Positions 1 to 9,110 of a stretch of DNA of 41,760 bases are shown here, one piece after another (positions within the stretch are counted from its first letter, which is position 1; each line of letters begins with the position of its first letter). The stretch is taken from positions 1 to 41,760 of the forward strand of contig MCFE01000728.1 of NCBI GenBank assembly GCA_002104905.1, read 5' to 3'. This stretch comes from Basidiobolus meristosporus CBS 931.73 (taxonomy: Eukaryota > Basidiobolomycota > Basidiobolomycetes > Basidiobolales > Basidiobolaceae). The notes under the pieces are model-generated. The model was given only the letters and a program-made list of their open reading frames with translations, searched no databases and had not been told where the DNA came from. Both the position numbers and the translations under genes were made by a program.

Positions 1-190
1 ATCCGGAGCTACATCTGTGCCCACCACCACTCTCGCCTCCGATGGCTCATCCTTGACAGTGCTGTTGGGCTATTTGTGGGTAGGCCCTCTTGTCTGGACC
101 ATACTGGCGCAGAGTTTTGAATAGGATAGAATAGAGAGACCCCTCCCTCGACCATGTCTCGTCGAGCTGGTATCCAAAATAAATCGCTGA
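1..190 (+). pseudogene. Possible remnant of a fungal-specific transcription factor domain
   Basis: Frame 1 from the window edge is open to a TGA at 118-120 and contains LRWLILD followed by GLFVGRP. This resembles the helix of fungal-specific (Zn2Cys6-associated) transcription factor domains, in which a hydrophobic Asp-containing helix precedes a conserved GRP. A second frame (125-190) continues with DRIERPLP, which resembles the short xxPLP motif that usually follows GRP in that family. The frame change and stop mean the piece is broken, or an unrecognised splice joins the two. The start lies outside the window. A chance resemblance is possible; no zinc cluster is visible. Confidence 0.33.
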
Positions 191-1038
191 CTACCAAATA
201 TGCCTCTACCAGATGGTCTTTTCATTAGGATCTGGCGAGATGATCCCAGGTGTAGGCAATAAGACAGTCAGGGGGAACTGCAGTGATACAGCTTCCCAGA
301 AATGTCTCCCCCCCCCTCGAAATCAACGAGATTCCATCTCTTGTTTCACCCACCACCCTCAATCCACCACAGTAAGGGGCAGTGTTGGAGGACAGTATAG
401 TAAGGAATACCTACACTCTTGGTCAATGTTGTGTTCACTAAGCAATCTGTCCGCTATATGCTGCTGGATGAAAATTGCTTGATATCTGGCATCTTTCCAC
501 CAGAAAAGCTGCCAAAAGCCGCAGTCCATTTCGCCGCTACACCTAAAGATCAACATTGATCTGTCAGTTTAGATCCCAGTCTATGAACTTGGTTGTTTCC
601 GGATTGAATCCTCTGCTGGGCCTTGCCACAAGCTCTATGAAAGATTTCAGGAATGGAACTCATCTGATAACCTGCCGGTATCCTACTGGTATTCTGATGG
701 TGTTTTGCAGGCATTCAACTGGTGTTTTTCCTTCATAGTTTTAGTTACAATATCTGAATGAAGTAGTATGTAGCTGATAACCAGATTTGGTACAGATCCT
801 AGTTGGCCTATTCCCCCTCCCAGAAAATATATCTACTTGTCTGCCAAACAGCTAATTCTTGAGATATTGCAAGCTCCAAGCTCAGAGTATACTTGGAATT
901 TGGCTGATATTAGGACAGTATTCTGCTGGCCTTTGCTTAATCTGTCTACTTGGAGAAAATTTACATTCATGCTTTGGGCCCTCCTAAGCATGTTCTGTAT
1001 CCTACTGGAGTACAGATAAATCTTTCACACCAACTTAT
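191..1038. other. Single-copy-looking DNA, no gene assigned
   Basis: No repeat family of this window occurs here. Two stop-bounded plus-strand stretches look amino-acid-rich rather than random: 404-559 (frame 2, containing LLVNVVFTKQSVRYMLLDEN) and 573-765 (frame 3, containing HKLYERFQEW and LPVSYWYSDG). A possible 3' splice site (TCCCAG at 574-579) precedes the second. They could be exons of the same broken host gene as the piece at 1-190, but I recognise no family. Confidence 0.3.
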
Positions 1039-1387
1039 TGTTGTAAAAATTTGGAATTCCACCTAAATATTCACCTAACTTAGTCTCTTAGATCATTACC
1101 CTCAAATCCTAGAGAATACTGACCAAATTCCTTGTTGGGATTTACTTAGAATACTTTCTCCAAAATACCAGGTACCCAGAACATGAAAATTCTCAAAGTT
1201 GTCCAAACAGCCCCAAACTTTGCACACATGTTCTTGGGACCTTCCTTAACCTATTCTACATGTTTGTAATGCCAAGACCATGTAAAAGTATAAATACTAC
1301 TTTTACATTCAATAAATCATTAAGTGAAAACCACATAATCTACTTGTTCTCCAAATCACTTCCAATATCTCCAAGACTCTTACAACA
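1039..1387 (+). repeat. LTR of Copia family Y, copy Y1
   Basis: This 349-bp sequence starts TGTTGTAA and ends TTACAACA, a perfect 8-bp terminal inverted repeat. It is collinear with 21819-22165 and with the reverse complement of 16524-16872. Flanks are CTTAT on the left and GAATC on the right, so there is no 5-bp duplication. To the right a W repeat begins directly, while the left flank shows no W sequence, so this copy probably arose by rearrangement or lost its partner LTR rather than being a simple solo insertion. Confidence 0.85.
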
Positions 1388-1999
1388 GAATCACCCTTCT
1401 TTATTGGCTTACCCCCTACCACCTTGGGTATTCCACATATAGTTTGAATCAAACAAAATTATGGCCTCATGCTTACTAACCACTACATACACACATGTGT
1501 GCTGTATTTGACATACTTTTGTCACCTTAACTTTATGGCTTTTCAGTGTGATACTTGCAAAGCTGCCATATACCTTGTATTGCCAGTACCATATACAACT
1601 TGCAAACATATGCTTGGTTGCCATCACTTTTGCCATTAATACCCCCTGAGTATCTGCAAAGAACTTTTGGGTATCTAGCTAATATATTGCTTCTCCCTGC
1701 TGAATTCTAATCTCCCCTATAGGTGCACTCTGGCTCTTGTCTGAGTGAATTTCATATTGAATGGTGAGAAATTGGCTTGTGACCAAGAGAAACCCAGAAT
1801 ACTTTGGTAAAGATGTCCTAACTAAAATTAGTTGCTTGTTGTGTCCAACACAAAAGTTGATACCAATAAAAATAACTTGGCCCTGCAGGTGGATCTGATT
1901 CAGATTAGCTGTGAAGACCCTGCCATGAGTCTGTCATAATGCCAGCAGCTTGGAATTATTGACCCTCCATGTGATCTTATGAAAATATCAAGATAGCAT
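1388..1999 (-). repeat. Unclassified dispersed repeat, family W, copy W1
   Basis: This stretch resembles 10660-11560 and the split copy 11998-12243 plus 15933-16217. Two blocks can be recognised: block b (1388-1830), containing a minus-strand open stretch of about 75 codons, and block a (about 1868-1999), containing a TTGGAATTATTGACC-like core. In W1, reading leftward, the order is a then b; in the other copies it is b, a short link, then a. The predicted minus-strand peptide recurs with many replacements and shared stops in the other copies, so W once encoded a protein that I cannot name. Confidence 0.6.
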
Positions 2000-3083
2000 T
2001 GTAATAGAGTCACTGCAACATCTACTGACAGATATTCCAATTCAAATATTTCTTACTTCCCTATTGCTCTACTGCCCATATTGTAGTTTTATCCCTTTTG
2101 TCATATCTGATCAGTATTCTCCCATAAGCCGGCTAACCATGATACTTGCTTATTTATAGCATAAGTTATCCCTCACTTTGTATAAGATTACTAGGTGTAA
2201 GTGCTTCTCTATTAGGAAAGTACCCCTGCCAGGACCTGTGACACCTGATAAAACCATGTCACCATCCCTACCATTCTCATTTCATTTATGGTATCCCTAT
2301 GTAATACATATTTCAGAGTATCAATCCCTGATTGGTTGGATGTGCTGAGTCTCTTAGAACCTCTTAGAACCTTTGAGCATTGACTTAGAGCATTCCTAGC
2401 TCTTTCTGATGTCATTGAGATTTCAATTGATCTCCAAAACCTTCTGGACCACCATAGTTAGTAATCATTTCCACAAAAGTATTCAAGGGAGGCAATCTCC
2501 CAACAATAAAATATCATCCCTTTTCTCAATATACCAACATGTTGATTAGTGTGATCACTGTTACCTGGTCCTACCTGAACTTCTAATCCCAGACCTTGGA
2601 CACTCCCAGGAAACCACACTGACAGCCAACTGACCTTGAAGGCACTACCTGTGAGGAATACCCAGATTAAGTATCTTTTACTATATTTGATTCTTTCCAA
2701 GTTTGTTCTTGTCCAGGCAGAGATACTTTTCTGTCTTTGTTACTATTGACCACAGCTGCTTTCTGATCAAGTCCCTACTGGTGGAGTTTTCAGCTATTGT
2801 GACTTTGAAAGCTTTAGTACATTGTCATCTCAAAGGATGCTGAACCCAGCATACACCTTTGTTAAGAGGCCAACTAAGTTGGAGATTGTAGATCAAATGC
2901 TTCCCCTTGACATGCTTGTGGCTTTATTCCCCTTCAGAATAGAGTAGAGACAAAACCCAAATATTCCTAGAAAGCTTTTGCCATAGGTGATTGAACCCAG
3001 TGTGCACCCCACACACAAAACACTTCAGAAGTGTTGGATGCATTTCTTCCTTGGACTTATATAAATATAATTGGCACCCCACA
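2000..3083 (+). repeat. Old LTR of the A-D Ty3/gypsy family (copy D), plus orientation
   Basis: Along its whole length this matches the reverse complement of the three LTRs at 18944-20014, 23652-24652 and 38626-39697, but with many substitutions, whereas those three are nearly identical to each other. It starts TGTAATAGAG (family consensus TGTAGTGGGG) and ends near CACCCCACA. No target duplication is seen. It is the 5' LTR of a plus-strand element: about 125 bp further on, after removing the nested chromovirus, a gag ORF of the expected type begins at 9111. Confidence 0.8.
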
Positions 3084-3147
3084 TAGGGGGTTCATAGAAG
3101 CTCCCTAGGACCCAACAAGATTTAACAGAAGATTTAAGCCATTATCC
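3084..3147 (+). mobile_element. Start of the internal leader of the D element
   Basis: This is the short segment between the D LTR and the chromovirus insertion point. It continues at 9052. Together the two pieces form a ~125-bp leader before the gag at 9111. Confidence 0.6.
3143..3147. repeat. Target-site duplication TATCC, left copy
   Basis: Immediately precedes the 5' LTR; identical to 9047-9051. Confidence 0.95.
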
Positions 3148-3508
3148 TGTCATGATCACATGACAACCATGAACACCCATGCCAAGTTTCAGCTTCCTAG
3201 CTCAATTTCTAAGGAATTCCTTCTGGAACCTTCTACCACCTTCCAGAAAGTTCCTGACCATTCCAAACCATTGTTACACAATGGAACATTCCATGGAAGC
3301 TTTCCATTGTATTTTTCATAGTCCAGTACCATATATGGAAATACCAGGTCACATGACTTAGTCACATGATCAGGTGACCCAATCCATTTCCCCATCCTGT
3401 CTCAGTGCCGTGTCATCTATGTCATTATCCCCAGCACCATTGTTGTGCCTCACCCCACAACCCCATTAGTATTAGCTAATATCTCTTGGCATCAGTATAG
3501 CCAAAAAG

Positions 3509-3516
3509 TATATATA
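3509..3516 (+). promoter_or_regulatory. LTR promoter TATA box
   Basis: TATATATA lies about 34 bp upstream of 3543, the base at which the RNA must begin if the primer-site complementarity is used. The same arrangement is present in the 3' LTR (TATA near 8889-8894, start 8921). Confidence 0.7.
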
Positions 3517-3542
3517 GTCCTATCCCCCCTTAAGTATTCCTC

Positions 3543-3553
3543 AGTCTGATAAA
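3543..3553 (+). promoter_or_regulatory. Predicted 5' end of the element RNA (self-primer)
   Basis: AGTCTGATAAA at 3543-3553 is the exact reverse complement of 3671-3681, just inside the 5' LTR. In Tf1-type elements the first 11 nt of the RNA fold back on the primer site and are cleaved to prime reverse transcription; both the length (11 nt) and the placement downstream of a TATA box fit that scheme. Confidence 0.75.
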
Positions 3554-3670
3554 CACAGGTCTTGAATAAACAGCCTTGCCTTGAATCCCGCCTTGCCTTG
3601 ATGGTCCACACCTAAGTCCTTTCCTGCTGTGCTTAGCTTTTCCTCCTGCCTTGTGTCTATTCATAACAGT

Positions 3671-3681
3671 TTTATCAGACT
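3671..3681 (+). promoter_or_regulatory. Primer-binding site, self-priming type
   Basis: TTTATCAGACT lies two bases after the LTR end and pairs perfectly over 11 nt with the predicted RNA 5' end at 3543-3553. No good match to a tRNA 3' end (TGG...) abuts the LTR, which supports self-priming over tRNA priming. Confidence 0.75.
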
Positions 3682-3778
3682 CTCCTGACTTACCTGTGGA
3701 TCCCTGCCTTCTGCCCAACGTTTGAAGAAAACTTGTAAAAGGAATACTCACCGTAAATATCACCCATCATCTTTCCCT

Positions 3779-4012
3779 AGTCTTGTCCTATAAAGGCAAA
3801 GATACTTTATCTTTGTAAAGCTATTGGTCAAAGCTGCATTCACTTTATTACCCTGCTGGTGGAGCTTACAGTTGTTACAGTATTGGAAGCTTTAGTACAA
3901 TACTCTATCAAAGGACGTTGAAACCAGTACCTTCTGAAGTGACGCTAACTTATTTAAGTTGGGGATTGTGGCTCAATAGTTGTATTCTTGACATACTAGT
4001 GGCTTTACAAAC
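3779..4012 (+). repeat. Leader segment homologous to the LTR of another family
   Basis: About 235 bp of the untranslated leader align, by eye at roughly three-quarters identity, with a part of the A-D family LTRs (2715-2945 in copy D, and the reverse complement in copies A-C). Shared blocks include GGCAAAGATACTT, CTGCTGGTGGAG, GGAAGCTTTAGTACA and AAGTTGGGGATTGT. The two families have different pol proteins, so this is a shared or captured segment rather than common descent of whole elements. Confidence 0.75.
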
Positions 4013-4044
4013 CCACAACCTAGTTTAGTATATTCCAGTATTCC

Positions 4045-5007
4045 TTGCAAGTTCATCCGCCTTCCTCTGCTACCATGTCCAACCTAGAGCTGAGCTTTGC
4101 CCAGCTCATGGCTGCCTTTACCCAACCGCAGCAAGACCATGCAGACCTCAGAAACACTCTTGCTCAGTTCCAAAACCAAAGTGTCCAGCAAACTAGCCAT
4201 GTCCCAGTCTACCAAGAACCCAAGTATACTCCTGCTACCAAGTTCAATGGTTCTCAGAATGAATTCCATGGCTTCATCAACATGGTGAAGAACAATCTTG
4301 CACTCCAGCCTAACCGGTACCCCACTGACCAGGCCAAAGTTGGTTTCATCTCCAACCTGCTTACTGGTACAGCTCTCAAGTGGTTCTCCCCACTAGTGGA
4401 GACCAACTCTCCCCTCCTCAGAGACTACCAAGCTTTTCTCACTGAAATGGAGCTAACATTTGGTAACCTTGACCAAGCCAGAACTGCTGCCAGCAAGATC
4501 AAGACCCTCAAGCAAAGGAACAAACCAGCATCAGTCTATGCCTCAGAATTCCGACAACTCTCCAGTGACCTCAGCTCCTGGGGTCAAGCAGCCTTGATTA
4601 ACCAATTCCAAGATGGCCTCAATGATGAAGTTTGTGATCTGCTACTCACACTCCCAGATCCAGATACATTGGTTGAGGCTATACACCAAGCAATCCAGTG
4701 TGATAACAGACTATTCCAGAAGAAGCAAAAGAACCGTCAAAGACACATTCCTGTTGCAGTCCCAGCCCCTCCTGCTCCCCAGGTCACTCCAGAAGATCCT
4801 ATGCAGATTGATAGTGCCAAATACAAGAAACTATCAAAGAGTGAAAAGTCCAGACATCAACAAGCCAACCTCTGTCTATACTGTGGCCAACCAGGTCACT
4901 TTGCAAAGTCCTGCCCCAACAAGAAGTCCAGCTTCAAGCTGATGCAGTCCTCCAGCAACCAACCTGATTCAGATCTGTTGGGAAACTCCAATGTCCAGTT
5001 GCACTGA
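4045..5007 (+). CDS. gag: Gag polyprotein of the chromovirus
   Basis: This 320-residue protein forms the particle shell and packages the element RNA. Residues about 60-225 have the pattern of the retrotransposon gag capsid domain (LTGTALKWFSPL, then LDQARTAASKIKTLKQ). A single CCHC zinc knuckle occurs at C277, C280, H285 and C290. The first ATG of the frame is at 4045; another ATG at 4075 (MSNLELSFAQL) resembles the N terminus usual for such Gags and may be the real start. The frame is undamaged. The TGA stop (5005-5007) lies in the loop of the frameshift stem, and pol follows in the -1 frame, overlapping by 40 nt. Confidence 0.93.
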   Translation: MQVHPPSSATMSNLELSFAQLMAAFTQPQQDHADLRNTLAQFQNQSVQQTSHVPVYQEPKYTPATKFNGSQNEFHGFINMVKNNLALQPNRYPTDQAKVGFISNLLTGTALKWFSPLVETNSPLLRDYQAFLTEMELTFGNLDQARTAASKIKTLKQRNKPASVYASEFRQLSSDLSSWGQAALINQFQDGLNDEVCDLLLTLPDPDTLVEAIHQAIQCDNRLFQKKQKNRQRHIPVAVPAPPAPQVTPEDPMQIDSAKYKKLSKSEKSRHQQANLCLYCGQPGHFAKSCPNKKSSFKLMQSSSNQPDSDLLGNSNVQLH

Positions 5008-5024
5008 CAGGCTTGCAACTGGAC
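4980..5024 (+). promoter_or_regulatory. -1 programmed ribosomal frameshift signal, gag to pol
   Basis: In the gag frame 4980-4986 reads G GGA AAC, which obeys the X XXY YYZ slippery rule. After a 6-nt spacer (4987-4992), bases 4993-5003 pair perfectly with 5014-5024 (11 bp, 10-nt loop 5004-5013). The pol frame is open from 4968, so a -1 slip after AAC enters pol with no stop. The gag terminator is inside the loop. Slippery site, spacer length and stem position all match the standard architecture of retroviral -1 sites. Confidence 0.85.
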
Positions 5025-5100
5025 CCACCCATGAAAATCCAGCATATCCAAGAATCTTCCTTTGCCACAAAATCTATCCAGTTCTTGAGAATGCCTGTCA
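5005..5100 (+). promoter_or_regulatory. Possible long-range pseudoknot stem 2 of the frameshift signal
   Basis: Eight bases in the stem-1 loop (5005-5012, TGACAGGC) are exactly complementary to GCCTGTCA at 5093-5100. Pairing would give a pseudoknot with a 68-nt connecting loop. This is inferred from complementarity only. Confidence 0.45.
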
Positions 5101-8100
5101 AAATCCAGATCCCTGACTCCAGTCCTGTCCCAGTCCTAGCCTTGATTGATTCCGGTGCTTCATCCTGTTTCATTGACCAAGCCTTTGTCCAGAAGCACTC
5201 TATTCCTGTTACCTTGAAATCCTGTCCAGTCCAAGTAGAAGTTATTGATGGAAGATCACTCTCCTCTGGTGCCGTTACCCATGAAACATGCTTACTTCAG
5301 CTGTCCAGTACTGCTCACCAAGAAAGAATCGCCTTCAACATCATCAACTCACCACACTATCCTATTGTGCTTGGAAGCTCATGGCTGAGCTACCATAATC
5401 CAAGTATTGATTGGAAATCCAAGATCCTGTCATTCACCAGATCCCACCAAGTCAACTCCATGAAATCTCCAGACCCTGATAACCGTGAAAAGACTGTTGC
5501 CAACAGTTCAACAGCCCAAGATACCTTGCCAGCTGAAGGAGCCCCCTCAGCAAACATACCAGCCAAGTACCAAGAGTTTGCCCATGTCTTTGACAAGAAG
5601 AAAGCAGAACTCCTCCCTGACCATTGGCCTTGTGACTGCCCTATTGACCTTGAAAATGGAAAAGTCCCTCCATTTGGCCCAATATATAACCTCTCCCAGC
5701 TGGAGTTGAAAGAACTCCATGGTTATATTGAAGAAAACCTCCAGAAGGGTTTTATTCAGCACTCCAAATCACCTGCTGGAGCCCCAATCCTCTTTGTCAA
5801 GAAGAAGGATGGCACACTCGGAATGTGTGTGGACTACCGTGCTTTGAATAAGATCACAGTCAAGAACCGCTACCCCCTGCCCCTGATCAACACACTATTG
5901 GATCAGCTATCTGCTGCCCAAGTCTTCACCAAGATTGACTTGAGAGGAGCTTACAATCTTGTCAGAATCAAGCCCGGTGATGAATGGAAAGCTGCCTTTT
6001 GTACAAGATATGGTCACATTGAGTACAAAGTAATGCCATTTGGCCTCACCAATGCCCCTGCTGTGTTTCAACACCTCATGAATGACATATTCTGTGAATA
6101 CCTTGACCAGTCTGTGCTAATCTACCTTGATGATATTCTCATATACTCCAAGAGCCAAGATGAACATGATGAACATGTCAAGAAAGTATTGAGAAAACTA
6201 GACTCTGCTGGTCTCTATGCCAAGCTAGAGAAGTGCAAGTTTGACCAGAGAGAAGTGGAATTTCTTGGTTACCTCATCAGCCCTGAGGGAACAAGAATGG
6301 ACCCAAAGAAAGTTGACTCAGTCCAATCCTGGAAAACTCCAAGCTCAGTCAAGGAAGTACAATCCTTCCTGGGATTTGCCAACTTCTATCGCAGGTTCAT
6401 AGCCAACTACTCCAAGATAGTCACCCCTCTGACAAAGCTTACCCAGAAGAACACACCTTTTGCCTGGAATGAGGAGCAATCCAGCTCATTCAACCAACTC
6501 AAGAAATCTTTCCTGAAGGCCCCCCTGCTTGCCCACCCTGACCTTGAGAAGCAATTCATAGTGGAGACTGATGCTTCTGATTTTGCCCTTGGTGTCATAC
6601 TCTCCCAGTATGATGAGGACAATGTGTTGCACCCCATTGCATTCTACTCTTGCAAGTTTTCCCCTGCAGAGATCAACTATGATATCTATGATAAGGAGTT
6701 GCTTGCCATCATTGTAGCCTTTGAGCAATGGAGACACTACCTGGATGGTGCAAAACACAAAATCAAAGTCTTCTGTGACCATAAGAACCTTGAGTACTTT
6801 GCAACTTCTAAAGTACTAAACCGGAGACAAGCCAGATGGTCACTCTTCCTGTCCAGCTTTGACTTTACTATCACCTATAGACCTGGTGCAAAACAAGGAA
6901 AGCCTGATGCCCTGTCCAGAAAAAAGGAATATGCCCTGGAAGTGGGAGATGATGCCTGTTGGCAAATGGAACACCCATTGGTGAGCAAGAAACACTTTGA
7001 GATTCTTGCCACCCAGTCCTCAAGTCTTGTCATCCCTTCATTCCTAGTAAGGATATCAGAATCCCAAGCCTCTGATATGACTTCCAGCACCGTCAAGAAA
7101 TATCTGGAATCCCCAGTTGGGCCCCCTCCCAAGTTCCCAAACATCCAGAACCTGCATTTGGTAAACAACCTCATCTACCACAAGCAGCAGCTTTACGTCC
7201 CAGACCTTGCCACCCAGCTAGACATCATTAAGTCTTGGCATGATTCAATGGCTGCAGGCCACTTTGGTACTGCCAAAACCTTGAATGCTATCAAAAGAGA
7301 TTTCTGGTGGCCTAGAATGATAACTCTTATCAAAGAGTACATTCTGACTTGTGATATTTGCAACCATGCAAAACCAGCCAGACACCAGCCCTATGGACTT
7401 CTTCAACCCCTGCCTATCCCAGAACACCAATGGAGATCTATATCTATGAACTTCATTACTGACCTCCCTGAGTCATGTGGCTTCAATGCTATACTTGTAG
7501 TGGCTGACCGGCTGACCAAGATGGCTCACTTTATCCCTTGCTGTAAGAACACTGATGCAAAAGAAACTGCTGCTTTAGTCCTGAAGAATATTTTCCGCCT
7601 TCATGGTATCCCCAGTGATATTGTGTCAGATAGAGGCCCACAGTTTGTGTCCAAGTTTTGGAAACACTTCATGCAATACCTTGGTGTTCAAGTCAAGCTC
7701 TCTACTGCCTTCCATCCACAGTCTGATGGCCAGACTGAAAGAATCAACCAGATTCTAGAGCAATACCTCCAGTGCTATATCAATTACCAGCAAGAAAATT
7801 GGGTTGATCTACTCCCTGTTGCTGAGTTTGCCTACAACAACTCAAGCCATAGTGCAACCGGTTTTACACCATTCTATGCAAACTATGGATTCCACCCTCA
7901 GTTTGATATCCAGATTCCAACAAGCCCAATGAGCCCACATGCGGCTGAACATGCCCAAGCAATCCAGGACATCCAGAATACCCTCAAGGTAGAACTATCC
8001 TTAGCTCAGGAAAGCTACAAGAAATTTGCCAATCTAAAACAGCATCCCAGCCCTGATCTTAATGAAGGAGATTCTGTATGGCTGCTCAGAAGAATCATCA

Positions 8101-8177
8101 GCACCAACCGCCCTGTGACAAATTGGATTTCAAGAAGCTTGGTCCTTTCAAGATCAAGAAGAAGCTTAGCCCTATAG
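5013..8177 (+). pseudogene. pol: Pol polyprotein of the chromovirus (protease, RT, RNase H, integrase), 3' end frameshifted
   Basis: Pol is translated as a Gag-Pol fusion by -1 frameshifting; the open frame begins at 4968 and has no ATG until 5031. Counting from 5013, the aspartic protease DSGA is at 46-49. The reverse transcriptase has FTKIDLRGAYN and the catalytic YLDD at 371-374. RNase H follows (VETDASDFALG), then the integrase HHCC zinc finger (WHDSMAAGHFG...CDICNH). The integrase core keeps D873 and E909 (35 residues apart), but its first catalytic position, normally SMDF, reads SMNF (N813, codon AAC), which should abolish integration. The chromodomain is shifted to another frame near 8111; beyond that, this frame is meaningless to 8177. 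The RT and RNase H parts look intact. Confidence 0.93.
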
Positions 8178-8542
8178 TATATCAGCTACAGCTACCAGCA
8201 AGTATGAAAATCCATGATACTTTCCATGTGTCCCTCCTGGAGCCGTATTGTAGGAACACCTTGCCAAACCGGCAAGAAGCAAAGCCCCAAGCTATCCAGG
8301 TTGACCAACATCAAGAATTTGAAGTTAAACAGATTCTAGACTCTAAGTATATCCGGTCAAAGCTGTACAACTTAGTAGACTGGATTGGTTATGGCCCAAG
8401 TGACCAAACATGGGAACCAGCTACCCATCTCACTAATTGTCAAGAACTAGTTATCCAGTTCCACCAACAATATCCTGCAAAACCTGCCCCCAAGGGAAAA
8501 GAGCTTTGCCTGGAAGAGGAGAATAGTGTCATGATCACATGA
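8111..8542 (+). pseudogene. pol: Integrase C-terminal (GPF) region and chromodomain, displaced by a frameshift
   Basis: The frame open from 8078 carries the expected continuation of integrase: KLDFKKLGPFKI, the SMKIHDTFHVSLLEPY block, then a chromodomain (residues about 81-132 of this frame) with FEVKQILDSK, WIGYGPSDQTWEP and a closing helix. Chromodomains of these elements tether integrase to chromatin. The join with the upstream frame is at the ACCGCCCTGT run near 8111, where one base is missing relative to the conserved motif. The stop (8540-8542) falls 14 bases inside the 3' LTR, so the LTR supplies the last few codons. The ATG at 8078 is not a real start. Confidence 0.88.
8512..8523 (+). 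promoter_or_regulatory. Polypurine tract of the chromovirus
   Basis: GGAAGAGGAGAA lies 3 bases before the 3' LTR at 8527, the position needed for plus-strand DNA priming. Confidence 0.75.
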
Positions 8543-9046
8543 CAACCATGAACACCCATGCCAAGTTTCAGCTTCCTAGCTCAATTTCTAAGGAATTCCT
8601 TCTGGAACCTTCTACCACCTTCCACAAAGTTCCTGACCATTCCAAACCATTGTTACACAATGGAACATTCCATGGAAGCTTTCCATTGTATTTTCATAGT
8701 CCAGTACCATAAATGGAAATACCAGGTCACATGACTTAGTCACATGATCAGGTGACCCAATCCATTTCCCCATCCTGTCTCAGTGCCGTGTCATCTATGT
8801 CATTATCCCCAGCACCATTGCTGTGCCTCACCCCACAACCCCATTAGTATTAACTAATATCTCTTGGCATCAGTATAGCCAAAAAGTATATATAGTCCTA
8901 TCCCCCCTTAAGTATTCCTCAGTCTGATAAACACAGGTCTTGAATAAATAGCCTTGCCTTGAATCCTGCCTTGCCTTGATGGTCCACATCTAAGTCCTTT
9001 CCTGCCATGCCTAGCTTTTCCTCCTGCCTTGTTTCTATTCATAACA
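8527..9046 (+). repeat. 3' LTR of the chromovirus
   Basis: 520 bp, TG...CA, about 98% identical to 3148-3668; the TATA box and RNA-start motif are kept (AGTCTGATAAA at 8921-8931). Confidence 0.97.
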
Positions 9047-9051
9047 TATCC
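9047..9051. repeat. Target-site duplication TATCC, right copy
   Basis: Identical to 3143-3147. Confidence 0.95.
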
Positions 9052-9110
9052 ATTATTGAAAAGAGACTACTAGTATTAGCAAGAATACAACACTAACCCA
9101 CCTATTCAAG

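Larger units (their letters stand above)
3148..3668 (+). repeat. 5' LTR of the chromovirus
   Basis: Starts TGTCATGATC and ends CATAACA. It contains a TATA box (3509-3516), the predicted RNA start (3543) and therefore a short U3-R-U5 layout with R-U5 of about 126 nt. Differences from the 3' LTR include several C/T and G/A transitions clustered in U5. Confidence 0.97.
3148..9046 (+). mobile_element. Full-length Ty3/gypsy chromovirus retrotransposon
   Basis: The element is 5,899 bp, bounded by 521- and 520-bp LTRs (TG...CA) and flanked by the 5-bp duplication TATCC (3143-3147 and 9047-9051). The order is LTR, primer site, leader, gag, pol (protease, reverse transcriptase, RNase H, integrase, chromodomain), polypurine tract, LTR. 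I count about 11 substitutions and one indel between the two LTRs (roughly 98% identity), so the insertion is fairly recent. The present copy is probably not autonomous: a frameshift near 8111 separates the chromodomain from pol, and the first integrase catalytic Asp reads Asn. It is inserted in the leader of the older D element. Confidence 0.97.

Noticed and set aside
8105-8120. A second programmed frameshift before the chromodomain
   Set aside because: No X XXY YYZ heptamer and no stem follow; a one-base loss in a C run explains it better.
8078-8542. A separate gene for a chromodomain protein
   Set aside because: The sequence is the direct continuation of the upstream integrase after a one-base shift; its ATG is accidental.
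3148-9046. Repeat-induced point mutation
   Set aside because: LTR differences include transversions and changes in both directions, and the gag and pol frames are open; no strong C-to-T bias is evident by eye.
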